From: Mortierella sp. BCC40632
Lineage: Eukaryota > Mortierellomycota > Mortierellomycetes > Mortierellales > Mortierellaceae
DNA length: 64,000 nt
Reading direction: 5' to 3'
Assembly (NCBI GenBank): GCA_011634665.1
Contig: WAEK01000006.1
Span: forward strand, 453,001 to 517,000
This document shows positions 15,562 through 26,639 of the stretch, in pieces. The position numbers and the translations under genes are program-made. Position 1 is the first letter of the stretch; every line of letters begins with the position of its first letter. The notes below the pieces were generated by a model, which was not told where the DNA came from, did no database searches, and worked only from the letters and a program-made list of their open reading frames with translations.

Positions 15562-16401
15562 GTGTACATAAACAACTCACCCATGTTTCCTTGTTCTCTT
15601 TTATGAATAGCTTTCCCTGCACCAGAACCAAGGATCATCTCTCCATCTTTGTCGTCGTCACTCTCCGACGCCGCTGCTGCCGCTTCACAGGAGCAGCGCT
15701 CTCAGGAAAAGAGGTTCCGCCCTGTCCAGGAAGACATGGGACGGTTTCTGGACATGAGCTGCCAGATCGAGCCCGCATTGTTTGACTGCCGGTCGACCCA
15801 GTACAAAGTCTTCCGCGTGGATGAGTTCAGGTGGGAGGACGATGGCGCAGCATTGTTGTCCAAGTGTCTGCCCGAGCTAAGTGAGAGTCTCCAGGACGAA
15901 TTTGCAGAGACTCTCAACTTTACGGACTTGAGCCTCTTTGACGAGAACGAGGATCAGCATGAAGGCGGAGTTGATACGTTTGCGTTCCGACAAGCGATCT
16001 GGTACTATACCCTTCGACTGTTTGGACTGGTATACCAAGACTACAACTATAGGAACCTGTCTAAGTTCCTTAACATGACCATGGTCATCTACATTCGCAA
16101 AGCCTGCCATTGCATTACCATGTCTGCCGAGCCACCGCAGCCCTCTATGGACGGCAATGACGGATCGGGTCCACAGCAGCCTCAGTTCTACTTGTCTGAC
16201 ATTAACAAGATTGACAGGAATGATTTCGAAAACATGGGCTTTGAACTTCGACAAGAGGAGCGGTGCCATATCAACGTGATCGTCATGGAGGCTTGCAAAC
16301 AAGCCAAACTCCTTTATGCACTCCGAGCCGTCGATCGGTGGGAGCGTCGTGCTGCGGGCGAAATCGAAGACGATGACGAAGGCGAGGACGAGCGATTCTA
16401 A
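12800..16401 (+). CDS. SESN: Sestrin-like protein (PA26/sestrin family)
   Basis: Sestrins are stress- and leucine-responsive inhibitors of GATOR2 in the TORC1 pathway. Exons: 12800-13582, 14081-14446, 14725-15484, 15611-16401; 2700 nt, 899 residues, phases consistent. Animal sestrins are about 480-550 residues; the excess here is a Ser/Pro-rich N-terminal half and low-complexity linkers. The family match is strong in both lobes. The N-lobe has YFPSFWERF, then PWRCYVAIMAA, C390-x-Y392, GGDPTWL, and a helix matching LLAHRPWL. The C-lobe has FRWEDDG, VDTFAFRQAIW, YNYRNL and HINVIVMEACKQAKLLYALRA. The cysteine and tyrosine of the AhpD-like site are kept, but the usual histidine at C+7 is Met397. 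By hand alignment the leucine-site T386, R390 and E451 (human SESN2 numbering) are kept, while W444 is Gly846. An AATAAA lies near 17092. Confidence 0.9.
13876..13905. repeat. GTCCAC hexamer tandem repeat in sestrin intron 1
   Basis: About five copies of a 6-bp GTCCAC unit within the first sestrin intron, downstream of a 22-nt T run at 13687-13709. Confidence 0.8.
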
Positions 16402-17530
16402 GAGTCCTCTTTTTTCTTTTCTTTTTTCTTTTGAAGACAGCCGAGAATTTGCAAAAGGATCATGGACAGTTGAGAGAAGGCTGTGCCTACTCTCACCACC
16501 AGATTTCTTTCTTTTTTTCCTCAGCTCGTCTCTTTCTCCACAGGACCCTTCGTTAAGTCTTCAATCTGCCTTCTGTCATCTCTCTTTTCCTTTCTTCCAT
16601 TCCTTTAACTCTACCCTACATATACACTATAACTCCCCATATTTGTCTTTTTGTTATGTTTCGTTATCTGTCCCCTTCCACACTGATCGAGCGACCTTCG
16701 CCACAGTATTTTCAGCCTTTTCCTTTCTCTTCTTTCTTTTCTTTTCTTATTCACCTATACATATTACTGCCTCTCCTATACCCAGGGACGCCCTTCTTTT
16801 TCTCCCCCTCTTGTTCCCTGTTGCATCATCTCTTCCATCTCATTCTCTGTCCTTCCTACATGCTTCCACCAATATTTCTTTTTTTACTTTCCTCTTCTTT
16901 CCGCAACGTTACTCCGTTTTTCCCCCTCCTACTATTCTACAGACTGTTTGGATATACCCACCGACCTCACTCCCAATTACGCACACACACATGCACAGAC
17001 TATGTGCTCTCTCGAGGGTTATGACTCTATGGCCATCCTCCTCTCTCACATTCCCTAACTTTACCCGACTCCACATACAATTCAGAAAAAGAAAATAAAA
17101 TATTTTCAGATAAGCAAAAGATTGTACGTGTAAGTGGAAGGGGGGATCATGTAATGAGAAATGAAGAAAAAGGGTATGAGCAATCTTATCAAGAAACTGA
17201 GCTGCTCCTTACTAGAGATACATTACTTTCTCCCCGACGTCGCCTAGGGGTGCCCTGAAGAAGTAGATTCTATTCTCGCCAAGTCTGGCCCTGGCTCCGA
17301 CTCTGGCTTTGGGGCTATTGTTATGGCCATAGGATGGGAAGCGCCCAAGTCTAAAGTAAGAGCTGGTGCTTGCAGTTTTCGGAATTTGATTGAAGTAAAT
17401 GATTGTATCTTTGAGGGAAGAAAGAAAGGAATAAGGGAGAGCAAATAAGATACTTCGATTTGACACAAGGGAGTCAAGGAATTCGATGGTGGAGAGTGGA
17501 TGGGAAGGAGTATCTTTTTTTTTTTTTTGG
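16402..17530. other. Sestrin 3' region, no further gene
   Basis: Pyrimidine-rich sequence likely to be the sestrin 3' UTR, with AATAAA near 17092. The remaining sequence to the dispersed repeat has no recognisable coding content. Confidence 0.5.
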
Positions 17531-17970
17531 GACGCCACCAAACAGTTTCATTGGCCATCAAACTGCACGCCACCAAAAACTTTTTCTTGCCACCAAAAAA
17601 AAAAGCTGACCCAAGGTTCAACTCTCAAATGGCCATCAATTCTCCCAGGACCTCATCCACTCAACATCATGACCATCTCTCCCGAGACCTGATGACTACC
17701 AATTCATGATCCTGCGGCTTTTCTCGATCGATTGGTGCCATTGGTTCGGATGACTTTGATCACCATCTCATCCGTCAATGGCCAGGGCCAAAGATCGAAA
17801 AAACCATTTGGCCATTCCACCAATGGTCGAGACCATCCTGTCAACATCCTGCTCATCTTTTCCATCATTAAATGACCACTCATTCACGACTCTCGGGTCG
17901 TTCTTGATCGACCGGCGCTATTGGCCTCATGATCATTCATTATTATCTCATCCTCGCTGCTCAGGCCAAG
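17531..17970 (+). repeat. Dispersed repeat with GCCACCAA motifs, copy 1
   Basis: A non-coding repeat of about 440 bp. It opens with three spaced GCCACCAA motifs, then has a core that is more than 90 percent identical by eye to the reverse complement of 22595-23025. The core contains two diverged units about 180 bp apart (starting near 17691 and 17870). Both units include a GATCGATTGG- or GATCGACCGG-like block followed by a GATCA...CTCATCC block. No open frame and no clear terminal inverted repeat is seen. It is likely a non-autonomous mobile element of unknown class. Confidence 0.75.
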
Positions 17971-19579
17971 GAAAAAGGACCAAGCATTGCCCCCCTCCCT
18001 CCTCTCCCTATCTCTTTTCGACTTGTCAGGTGAAAGGAAGCTTAAGAGACGTATTACATCACGAGTATTCAAAAAAAAAAAAAAAAAGGTCTAGTCCCTC
18101 TCCGCCAGTAATTTCTTGGTTATTGACCTCCTTGAGAACGGAAGCGCAGGCGAGAGACAACGCCATGATTATTCTGCAATGACAAAGAACCATGGAGGCG
18201 CGGTTCAGAACGGCTTATCCAGTAAACGCAGTTGTTGATTCCGCATGCTTGTTTACCACTGTTTCCTCAGGGTCAGGGCTGAGAAGAGAGTGAGAGAGAG
18301 AAGATACATACTGACAAGAGGCTGAGAAGAGGACGAATCTAAATGTAGAGTGTTGGATGACAACATACCATTTTTTTAAAAAAAGAAAAAAAAGTCCAAA
18401 GTAGCTCTTTTAATGCTTCGGTCAAGACAACTTTCCAAGAACACAGAGGAAAATGTCACCATGAGCCAAATGCTCAAGGAAATGACCTTGGACCAACACA
18501 AGGCTGCGAGCATACATCCTCATTTAGGTCGTGCGACAGATTCGAACAATAGAGAAGGAGAGGGCGAGCGCTTGCCCAAAGGCTAATTGGGCCATTGTTA
18601 CACGCCAGCTGGGTCATTGTACGGAAACATGTGCGCTCTGAACCTTCAGGGTCACAAGTCTTATTGCCTGGGATTGCTGTGCCAGTTGAACAAAAAAGAT
18701 GCTCTCGTTTCTCTTGGGGAGTTTTTCGAGGCGTTTGCAAAGGGAGCTTTGTCCGAGCCATTTGTACACTGTCCACCGTGTTCTTCTATGAATAGACGAG
18801 TAACAGCCTGGACGCCGCGGCGGTCCCGCGCGCTATGAAGGAGAGGAGAGGAAAGAAAAGGCATTGGACAGTGTTGGAACTTTGGGTATTTGACCGACAG
18901 GGTGTGTCCACCAGCCGAAGACTGACCGAAGGTGAAATGAAGATGGAAGGATGTGAAAGAGAAAAAAGGTCTCGCGAACACTGCCCCCGTGTGCTTTTTT
19001 CACACTCTCTTTTGCACTGCCGCTTGGCCCGAAGCCCGCAGCCCCATCTCTCCTTGTCTCGGTGTCTATTTGTCTGTGTGTCTGTCCCCTGTTCTGTGCG
19101 CACGTCCCGTCCACGCCCCTATTCGAGGCCAAAAATCAAGCCCGCGGGGTGTTTCTGTCTTGTTGCTGCTCATTTTTTTTTTTTTTTTTTTTTTTTTGCC
19201 CTCGGCTCGACTCTTTGCCCTCGCCTCCATCGCATCTTTCTTCTCTTTTTCCCATCAAGATCCACTCCACCGCACATCCACATCTTGCGTTTTACTCTGG
19301 CACGCTTCATCTTTCTCAGCAATTCATTGATGCCCGAGTCTCTCCGTCCTACTGCATCACCCACAGTTTTACCTTTGGGCTTTTTTTCCTCTTCCTGTTT
19401 ACTCTTCTCCTGAGCTTTCCTCACCTCGCCCAACCAAAGGTCGCGAGGGCCGATAGTAGCCCTCAACCTCGTCTCCTCAGTGTACCTTTCTGTTATCTTA
19501 AGCATCGAAAAAAGAGGGTACTCTACATACAAACCCACGTCGACACACCACCTTTCCACACACATACAGACACACCAGC
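17971..19579. other. Intergenic region upstream of the two-pass membrane protein gene
   Basis: No gene is supported. It has an 18-nt A run near 18071, a 24-nt T run near 19172-19197 and pyrimidine-rich sequence close to the next start codon, consistent with a promoter and 5' leader. Confidence 0.5.
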
Positions 19580-20192
19580 ATGGTCAACCTAAAGTTCATC
19601 CAAAAGAATAGGGTCTGTGGTATCCCCATCACGAGGGAACTGATCCTCAGGATAGCCCTCTTTCTGGCGACCATTGCCACGCTTATAGCAATGGCTCGAC
19701 CAAAGGTTTCCGCCATCCTGGGCCAGGTCAATGTCGTTTCTGTGAGCATTGATACTAGGAAAAGGATCCCTGTCCCTGAGGTCCTAGTGTGCGGAGAAAA
19801 CATTACCATGGCCAGCGTCGAGACTCTTCACCGTAGTCCTGGCGAGGATGACAAGGCAAGGCCATTCAACGGCTCAAGTAAGTAACTGGGCAAGCACACA
19901 AAATGACACGTATCCGTAGTCCGTGAAAGTAGACTCGACGATGTTAATATCATGTCTACTTTCTGTTGCCTTTCATCCGCACCTCCATTCAGTGTTTTCA
20001 ATGTATGATATGACCAAATACAACTTTACAAAGTATGGAGACTGGAGCAAGAAAGGGAAGTGCGCCCACTTTAAACCTGAGAATCTCTTCTTTGCTGAAA
20101 ACACCAAGCCAACTATGAACGATTCGGTATGAATGACCTGGACCTTATTTGCCATTTTTCTTAGCGAATGAATTGATAAGGCTAACTGTCCG

Positions 20193-20232
<40 letters not shown>

Positions 20233-22454
20233 TCTCCACTTCTTCTGACACTGTTTTCAAATGCATACTTGACTTTGGATAGACGGACATGGATGTTCTG
20301 ATTCTGCTATTGTTCCAGAAGGAGAACGTAACTGGGTCATGGCCATTTGGCATTACTATCCACATTGCGGTAGGTTCAACTACGTTATCAGGGCAAACAA
20401 TCCCTCGGTATCCAACGCTCTCTGTGATTCATGGAGTAGAGCCACATTCACATGACTGACTTGCTACCCTTTGATCAATTACGACATGATAGGAAGGATA
20501 CCAGGAAATTCAAGACCAAGAACCATTTAGGGCGCCTATTCGTAGGTTCAAAGTGATATTTGAAACCACACCCAGACATCGCACTCTTGCGTGAATGGTG
20601 AACAGTGTGCTAAACTCTCTCGCTCCTCTTGCTTTTAACTGCATAGCCTCTGTAAATACCCTTACGGTTGAATACAGTGAGCGCATAAACAAAACAATGA
20701 CCACAATTCATCACAATGTAGTAAAGGTAAAAAAAAACAGCCATTTTTTACAGACCAAACCATATCGCGCCGCAAGAATGTGCCCAGGAAGAAATAGCGT
20801 TGAAATCTCACAACTTTGTGTACTTTCTACTTTTAGCAAAGTCTTTTAGTCATGCCAGGAGGATATGGGGCTAAGACAATGATTGCAAGAGTTCTTATAT
20901 CTCCTGACACATTCAATGCGACACGGTATAAAGATATACCTAGTTATACCTGGGCTGATCTTGTGGCCGCTATCGGAGGGTAAGAGCGCAGACTGTCCTA
21001 GTCATGCTATAAAAAAAAAAAAAAAAAAAACTAGTGGTTACATGTCGACTTGGTATATCAAAAACCATCTCCCAGCGAAGCTGACATGAGTACAACTCTT
21101 TCTATATCCTTTGGTTGCAAGACTGGTCTCACTAGCTGTTGCAGCATGGATCTTTTTGTTCGGAAGTGGAAAATACAAGAGTTGGGGAGTCATGCAACGA
21201 TATGTCCTGCGGACGTCACCCGACTCTCGACACTCACAAAATGACGCCAAGGAAAAACCGGATAGTTTCTTCGGAAGGACCAAACTTTTTGTCCGAGACT
21301 ACATTTCGCGACTGGACAGTAGCACAGAGCACGAAGCAGATCGAGTACCTCTTCGGGCGTCGACTTTGTCTGCACAGGAGAGGCGACGGCTATCGACACT
21401 GTATGGCAATGCCATAAGCACGGGAACCATGCAAGGAAGACCCAACACAGGAGTTGATGCCTCGGGAATAAAATGGGAGGGAGGAAATACGAGTGAGGCT
21501 GCTCATCCAGGGCTACGACAACGGAACGATCGACCCTTTTCCACATTTTATTTCTCAGAAATGGGGTCACCAAGATCGAATGCCCTACAGCCACTGAATC
21601 CGATGGGCTCTACGGACGATGACGGAGATGCACTCGTAGAAGAGCTCATCCGGCTGATTGATTTAAGGATTGACGATCGGATGTGGAGTCTTGAGCGTAC
21701 ACTTGCGAGATATTACCTCGAAGGTTTCCGGCTACGACACTATCCTTCAATTCAATCCAATGAAGGGCAGCCATTTCAACAGGCAGAGAACGCAATGCCT
21801 GATACAGAATCCTTGGCGAGAAATGGATTTGCTGGAGGTAGCAGCCAGGGCAGCCAGCCAGGAGGTCTACATCCTCCACCAATGTCACTACCATTCGAAT
21901 CAGGCCCCTTGCCGCCTCTTCCAGATCAAACTCTCTCATCGATAATGTCGTTGCCCGATTCAGCACCAGCATATCCGTCACGACCAGCAATGAACCAAAA
22001 CTACACACTCGTTGTAGAAAACGAGTACCCGGGTTCAGAAATAACGCATGAGGGGGCAAGACCTGGGGTAGGAATGTCATTTGCTTCGGGATACGAATTG
22101 CCACCGGTCCCATCCCGATCTTCGGGTATACCTGGACAGAGTATGAGAGGTTCTCTTCGAAAGGCCGTGGAAAGACTCCAGCATGAATGGCCAGCATCAC
22201 ATTCTGGGACAACGACCTCATATACTCCACGGACAAACTACATGAGCCCTAACAGTCAGCCAAACCCAAGTCGATACCACAGAGTTGAGATCCTCGAGAT
22301 GGAGGATGGTGCGCCCGGTTCGGGAACGCAGACTGAACCAAGTGTAGGGACTCGAGCTGAAGCTAGCACTGGGGCGGCATCAGGTGCTGGGTCCACAGGG
22401 ACGGAACAGCCAAGGACAGGGAATTATCAGATTGGAAAACCTTTAACCTCATAG
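19580..22454 (+). CDS. Two-pass membrane protein of unknown function, with one in-frame TGA
   Basis: Exons: 19580-19877, 19993-20126, 20283-20369, 20493-20726, 20837-20979, 21122-22454 (2229 nt, 743 codons including the stop, all phases consistent). One hydrophobic helix lies near residues 20-40 (ELILRIALFLATIATLIAMA) and a second near the exon 5/6 junction (LVAAIGGLVSLAVAAWIFLF). The roughly 270 residues between them, with several N-x-S/T sites, are probably extracytosolic. The C-terminal half is a long cytosolic, Ser/Pro/Gly-rich tail containing a conserved-looking helix (EELIRLIDLRIDDRMWSLER). Codon 207 (20592-20594) is TGA, yet the same frame continues through exon 4 with protein-like composition. 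It may be a fresh pseudogene, a readthrough case, a sequencing error, or a 60-nt intron with a weak donor (GTTCAA). Function is unknown. Confidence 0.65.
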
Positions 22455-22594
22455 TTGTCCTTTTACTGTATCATACTACTAAAGCATTCTTTTAAATGAT
22501 TCCGGGAAGAGGAGAGCGGAAGAAATCAGGATTTCAATGCAGGTCAAGGAACCCCTTTTTTTTTCTCCTCTTTATTTTTTTTTTCCTCGTCCTC

Positions 22595-23025
22595 TTCTTC
22601 GACTTGGGCCACTTGGCGGATGAGATGAATGATCACCAATTTAATAGTACCAATCGATTGAGAAAAGTTTCTGGAACATGGATTGGTGGTCATCTGATGA
22701 TGGAAAAGATGAGCAGGATGTTGACAGGATGGTCTCGACCATTGGTGGAATGGCCAAATGGTTTTTTCGATCTTTGGCCCTGGCCATTGACGGATGAGAT
22801 GGTGATCAAAGTCATTCGAACCAATGGCACCAATCGATCGAGAAAAGTCTCAGGATCATGAATTGGTAGTCATCAGGTCTCGGGAGAGATGGTCATGATG
22901 TTGAGTGGATGAGGTCCTGGGAGAATTGATGGCCATTTGAGAGTTGAACCTTGGGTCAGCTTTTTTTTTGGTGGCAAGAAAAGTTTTTGGTGGCGAGGAA
23001 AAATTGGTGGCGTGTATTGGTGGCG
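22595..23025 (-). repeat. Dispersed repeat with GCCACCAA motifs, copy 2 (inverted)
   Basis: Reverse-complement partner of 17531-17970. It begins, on minus, with four GCCACCAA motifs directly after the poly(A) end of a LINE tail (23026-23044), and ends near 22595. The pair brackets the two-pass membrane protein gene in inverted orientation. Confidence 0.75.
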
Positions 23026-23392
23026 TTTTTTTTTTTTTTTTTTTGGATATCACATCCTAATAACGATCCTCTTGTAAGCATGTCAACTACACGTGGTCAC
23101 TGGCCCCCGCGCAATGACTGCCATCCCTCATCATGATGTTGGAATGGTTGAAAAACAAGTCAAGTCATCCATTGGAATGGGTTCTCTACTCTATTCGCTC
23201 CATCAACCCCAAAACGTCGCCTCCCTACCAGACTGTCTAGCAACCGGGTATCTGCTGCTTCAATGTTAGGTTGAGTTCCTGGACAACGTACCCCCTTGTA
23301 TCCTTCAAGAAGTGCTCCACATGGGCATGCGCCAGGAGCGCAAAGGAAACCATAGCCATTACTCCACTTTGCTCTGGTCCCTCCTCCCTCCC
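23026..23392 (-). mobile_element. LINE 3' tail, copy C
   Basis: A 5'-truncated LINE end on minus. The frame at 23405-23160 matches the C-terminus of the longer LINE copy: it has the CxC zinc-ribbon-like segment (CPCGALLEG), then TRLLDSLVG. A 3' UTR with a GCAGTCATTGCGCGGGG block follows, and it ends in a poly(A) run (T at 23026-23044). It is more diverged from copy A than copy B is. Confidence 0.7.
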
Positions 23393-23665
23393 TTTTTTTT
23401 ATCACAATCTGTTTCTTCTGGAAAAACTATGTAGGCAAAAACTAAACTAAACAAAAAATATATAAATAAGCTAGCTCCGGCTACCGCTGTGCGGTGGCAA
23501 TTCTCCATTAGAACTTAACAGCTCACGTAGCCCAAGGGCCCGCACAATGATTTTCGCTCTCTCGAGACGTTTAAAAAGTTGTGGAAAAGATCATTACCGG
23601 AAAGGTATCCTCCCCATTTGCTCTGACTCTCTTTGCCGGGCATCTTTTTTCTCGAGGAGAGTGCC
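23393..23665 (-). mobile_element. LINE 3' tail, copy B
   Basis: A shorter 5'-truncated tail. It retains only the degenerate last codons (GGGGAGGATACCTTTCCGG block at about 23600) and the full 3' UTR, with the stem-like block around GCCACCGCACAGCGG. It ends in CAGATTGTGAT plus an A run (T at 23393-23400). Confidence 0.7.
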
Positions 23666-23701
23666 TTTTTTTTTCTTCTTCTTCAAACAATCTGTTTCTG
23701 C
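23666..23701 (-). mobile_element. Minimal LINE 3' end, about 36 bp
   Basis: On minus this reads GCAGAAACAGATTGTTTG, a (GAA)n stretch, then an A run. It corresponds only to the last few dozen bases of the LINE 3' UTR and is sandwiched between copies A and B. It is either an extremely 5'-truncated insertion or part of a target duplication. Confidence 0.5.
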
Positions 23702-25694
23702 TTTTTTTTTTTTTTTTTAATAATCTGTTTCTGCTGGAAATAGCTATGTAGGCTAAGACTAAACTAAACTAGCCACGGCCACCGCTCCGCAGTGGCAGTC
23801 CTCCATAATACCATATCAGCTCACATTGCCGAAGCCCCGCGCAACGATTGCCGTCTTTTTCAAGACGATTAAAAGGTTGAAAAAACAGATTGTCACCGGA
23901 AAGGAATCCTCCCCATCCTCTCCATCACCTCCAAATGTCGCTTGCCTGCTAGACTATCTAGCAGGGTGGCATCAGCAGATGCCATATCGTTCTGAGCACC
24001 AGGGCAGCGTTGCTCGAGGTGATCAGCCAAGTGTGCACCACAGCGGCATACACCAGCAGGGCATGCGAAACCGTCACCATCACTCCATCGTCCTCTTTCT
24101 CCTTGAAAGGCGCCTTTCTCTTTCGAGGGAGTGATCCCATGTCGTGCTTCCCATGCCACGGTAGCCTCACATCTGTCCTTCCATAGGACCTCGGATGCCT
24201 TTCCTTCGATGAAACGGACGAAATGGTGTACAATGACTGTTGCTACTTTTTTGGGGACTGAGAACATAGGGGCCCAAATCGTAGGCAGATTTGCTGGTGT
24301 TAGGCCACGGCAGAGGGAGCCAAAGGTCCAGAAGGTTGTTGGAAGCGTCGATCCGTCCTCAAGTTGATTCGGTGTATGATCAGGAGTCCCGCGAATGAAG
24401 TTGAGACTCTTGATTATTGCTCTGGTAGGCGCCCCTCGCCAAAACAATCTTCTGGGTGCCCTGATCCCTCGGATCTGGTTCGCCACTTGTGCCTTGAACC
24501 TATCCTTCGCTTCTCTGTTTGCCTTGTCGACCTCACTGGGACCCCACTCGTCTATCAAACGTATGGCCTCGTCCCAGATGTCGCGCTGTTGCTCCTTTGT
24601 TGCCAGACATTCCCATACGTGGTCGTTGTCTTCGGTCTCAGCTGCACACATCCTACAGCCTCCGTTAGGGTACACATCAGGGTGTCGAGCATGCATCACT
24701 TTCCCTGTCGGCAACATTCTAAACATCTTTTTGATCCTATGTGTTCGTTGTGCTGTGTCCTTCATGCTGCTGTAAAAGGTGTGTACTTGGCGTCTGTCGT
24801 GAATATGGGCCAGAGTTGAACCCCAATCCACCTCGTCCACACTCTGGATGGCACGCTTCGTCCTCTTCTGTGCTAGCCAGGCTTGGTGTCTCCTTATCGT
24901 TGTCTGTCGTTTCAGAAATTGACGGATGTCGATTTCGATACTGGTTCCCTCGCACCTAGCTACCAAGTTTAGCTCATCCTGTGCACTCAGATCTACCTTC
25001 CAAGGATCGGTACGCACGCCAGCATTTGCCTTTGCAACCTTATCAGCAGCGATGTTCCCTTGGTTATCACTGTGGCCACGGACCCAAGCCACTTGAACGC
25101 TTCCCTCACGCTCCTTTACCACTTTTGCCAACACTGCCCATAGCGCGGCTAGATTGGTGCGTTGTCGTTTCCTGGGCAGGGTGGTTGATCTGTTTACCAC
25201 CATCTGTCTGAATTGATCAACGACGCCCTCGTTGTCTAACTCCACTCTGAGGTCCTGATCTGGTGGTGCTGCTACTACTGCAGCAATTAGACCCATGAGT
25301 TCCGCTTTGGTTGACGAAGCGTGGCCACCCACGCGTCCTCCAAATGATACGATCTGCCCTGAAGAGGTGTCCACGATTCCGCATGCCATGGATATCGCCT
25401 CTGTTCCTGCCCCGATGAGGGATCCATCTGTGTGCAGGGTACGTGCCTCTGGTGTGCGCTGAGTGTTCCTGAGCTGTAGCATTTTGTCTCTGACAGATGC
25501 TTGGACGAAAAGAGGGCCTATAGACTGCCATCCCTCGATGGCGGGCCTCTCATTCACCCATCCCTGAAACTCTTCCCTCAGGTCTTTCTCTATATCCTCG
25601 GTCTGATCCTCAACATAGGGAGCGACTCCACGCCTTCGCCACTGTGGTCTCACACCTTTGACCCCAGATCTGCTTTCTACCATACTCCTCAATT
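23702..25694 (-). mobile_element. LINE-type non-LTR retrotransposon, 5'-truncated copy A
   Basis: A minus-strand frame at 25692-23893 encodes about 599 residues of the C-terminal part of a LINE ORF2. An RNase H domain comes first: LHTDGSLIGAGTEA, then E in STKAELMGLI, D in VELDNEGV, and VRGHSDNQGNIAADKVAK. A zf-RVT-like zinc segment (CRMCAAETEDNDHVWEC) follows, then a Cys-rich C-terminus. Reverse transcriptase and endonuclease are missing, so it is dead on arrival. The 3' UTR (23892-23719) ends in an A run (T at 23702-23718). The frame is open throughout, which suggests a fairly recent insertion. Its 5' end abuts LTR sequence near 25695. Confidence 0.88.
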
Positions 25695-25835
25695 GGGTAC
25701 CGGGGCGGGCTTTTTTTTTTTTTTTTTTTTTTTTTCACTATGACACCACAATATTGGGGTCTATGATTTATTACAAATGGGTTGCTCTTGAGAGTTAGGA
25801 TTTTCCTATTTGTCCCGGACGGGGTACCGGGGCGG
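25695..25835 (-). mobile_element. Short poly(A)-tailed retroposed insert with 14-bp target duplication
   Basis: A 113-bp insert (25709-25821) is flanked by direct repeats GGGTACCGGGGCGG at 25695-25708 and 25822-25835. On minus it ends in a 25-nt A run (T at 25711-25735) preceded 31 nt upstream by AATAAA (25772-25767). The flanking motif belongs to the Ty3 LTR, so the insert landed inside an LTR. It looks like a severely 5'-truncated LINE-mobilised transcript; the source gene is unknown. Confidence 0.75.
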
Positions 25836-25938
25836 CGACACTAGGCGTGGTCGAGGCTGGCCTAGGTCTGCGTCTAGGATACGGTGACGTCATGGAGTCG
25901 ATGCGGCTTACGGACGACACGCACTCAACCTCCCGACA
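25822..25938 (-). mobile_element. Truncated LTR of the Ty3/gypsy family (fragment)
   Basis: About 115 bp nearly identical to the plus-strand right-hand part of the LTRs at 26640-27054 and 32100-32513 (GGCGGCGACACTAG through CCTCCCGACA). It is followed immediately by CTTC. The rest of this LTR has been lost or displaced by the LINE insertions. Confidence 0.85.
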
Positions 25939-25942
25939 CTTC

Positions 25943-26635
25943 TGTTACGGCGTAGACCGCGACAGAACTCTACGGATAAGAAAAATGAGAAGGAAGGAAG
26001 GGGAATAAGGTATCTTGGGCTTGGGCTTGGAACGTCTTGGGTTTGGAAGAAGGAAGGCAAGGAAGTCAAGGAAAGAAAGCTGTGAAGAACCTGATTGATT
26101 TTTTTATTCGGCGGAATTGGGCCCTATTTATCGTCGTTCGTCGACGAGAAAATAGGGAACCATCATCCATAAGACTCTTAACATTTCTACAAGGCAACAG
26201 AAGAAAAAGAACAAAAGAGAACAAACAAAGAAGGAAAGATCGAGAGGACGATGAACAGCGTCCACTGGAGAATCATCGGTGGAAAGAATGGAAGAGGAAG
26301 GAAGGTGGAAGGACAACAAAGGCGGGTGATTACTGCGTAGCGCGACCGACGCGTAGTGCGGCCGAAACTACGGAAGGCTAGACGGCTGAAAGCTGCGGAA
26401 GGTAAAGGGCGGCGTCAGGCAGAAGGGTCAGGAGGTAGGAGTGGGTAGCGGCGATACACTGCGCAAGTAGCATGGCGTGCGATGAAGGCTTTTTTTTTGT
26501 TAACAAAGACCCCACGTGGGTGCGATGAAGGCTCGTTTGCCCAATGGTGGTATGCTGCTGAAGGGAATTAACGATTGGGAAGGGAAATAACGGTCTAGGC
26601 CCAGGGAGGAATAAATTGGTGGCGGTCGGGTTGCA
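25943..26635. mobile_element. Probable solo LTR of a second family (693 bp)
   Basis: The segment starts TGTTACGG and ends GGTTGCA (TG...CA termini) and is flanked on both sides by CTTC (25939-25942 and 26636-26639). It contains no coding frame. It sits exactly between an old LTR fragment and the full Ty3 element. Its terminal TGTTAC resembles the TGTAAC of the neighbouring LTR family, but the body is different. Orientation cannot be set without internal sequence. Confidence 0.65.
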
Positions 26636-26639
26636 CTTC

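Noticed and set aside
20727..20860. Apparent frameshift in the membrane-protein gene before VMPGGYGAK
   Set aside because: An intron ending at CTACTTTTAG (20836) restores phase exactly, so no lesion is needed there.
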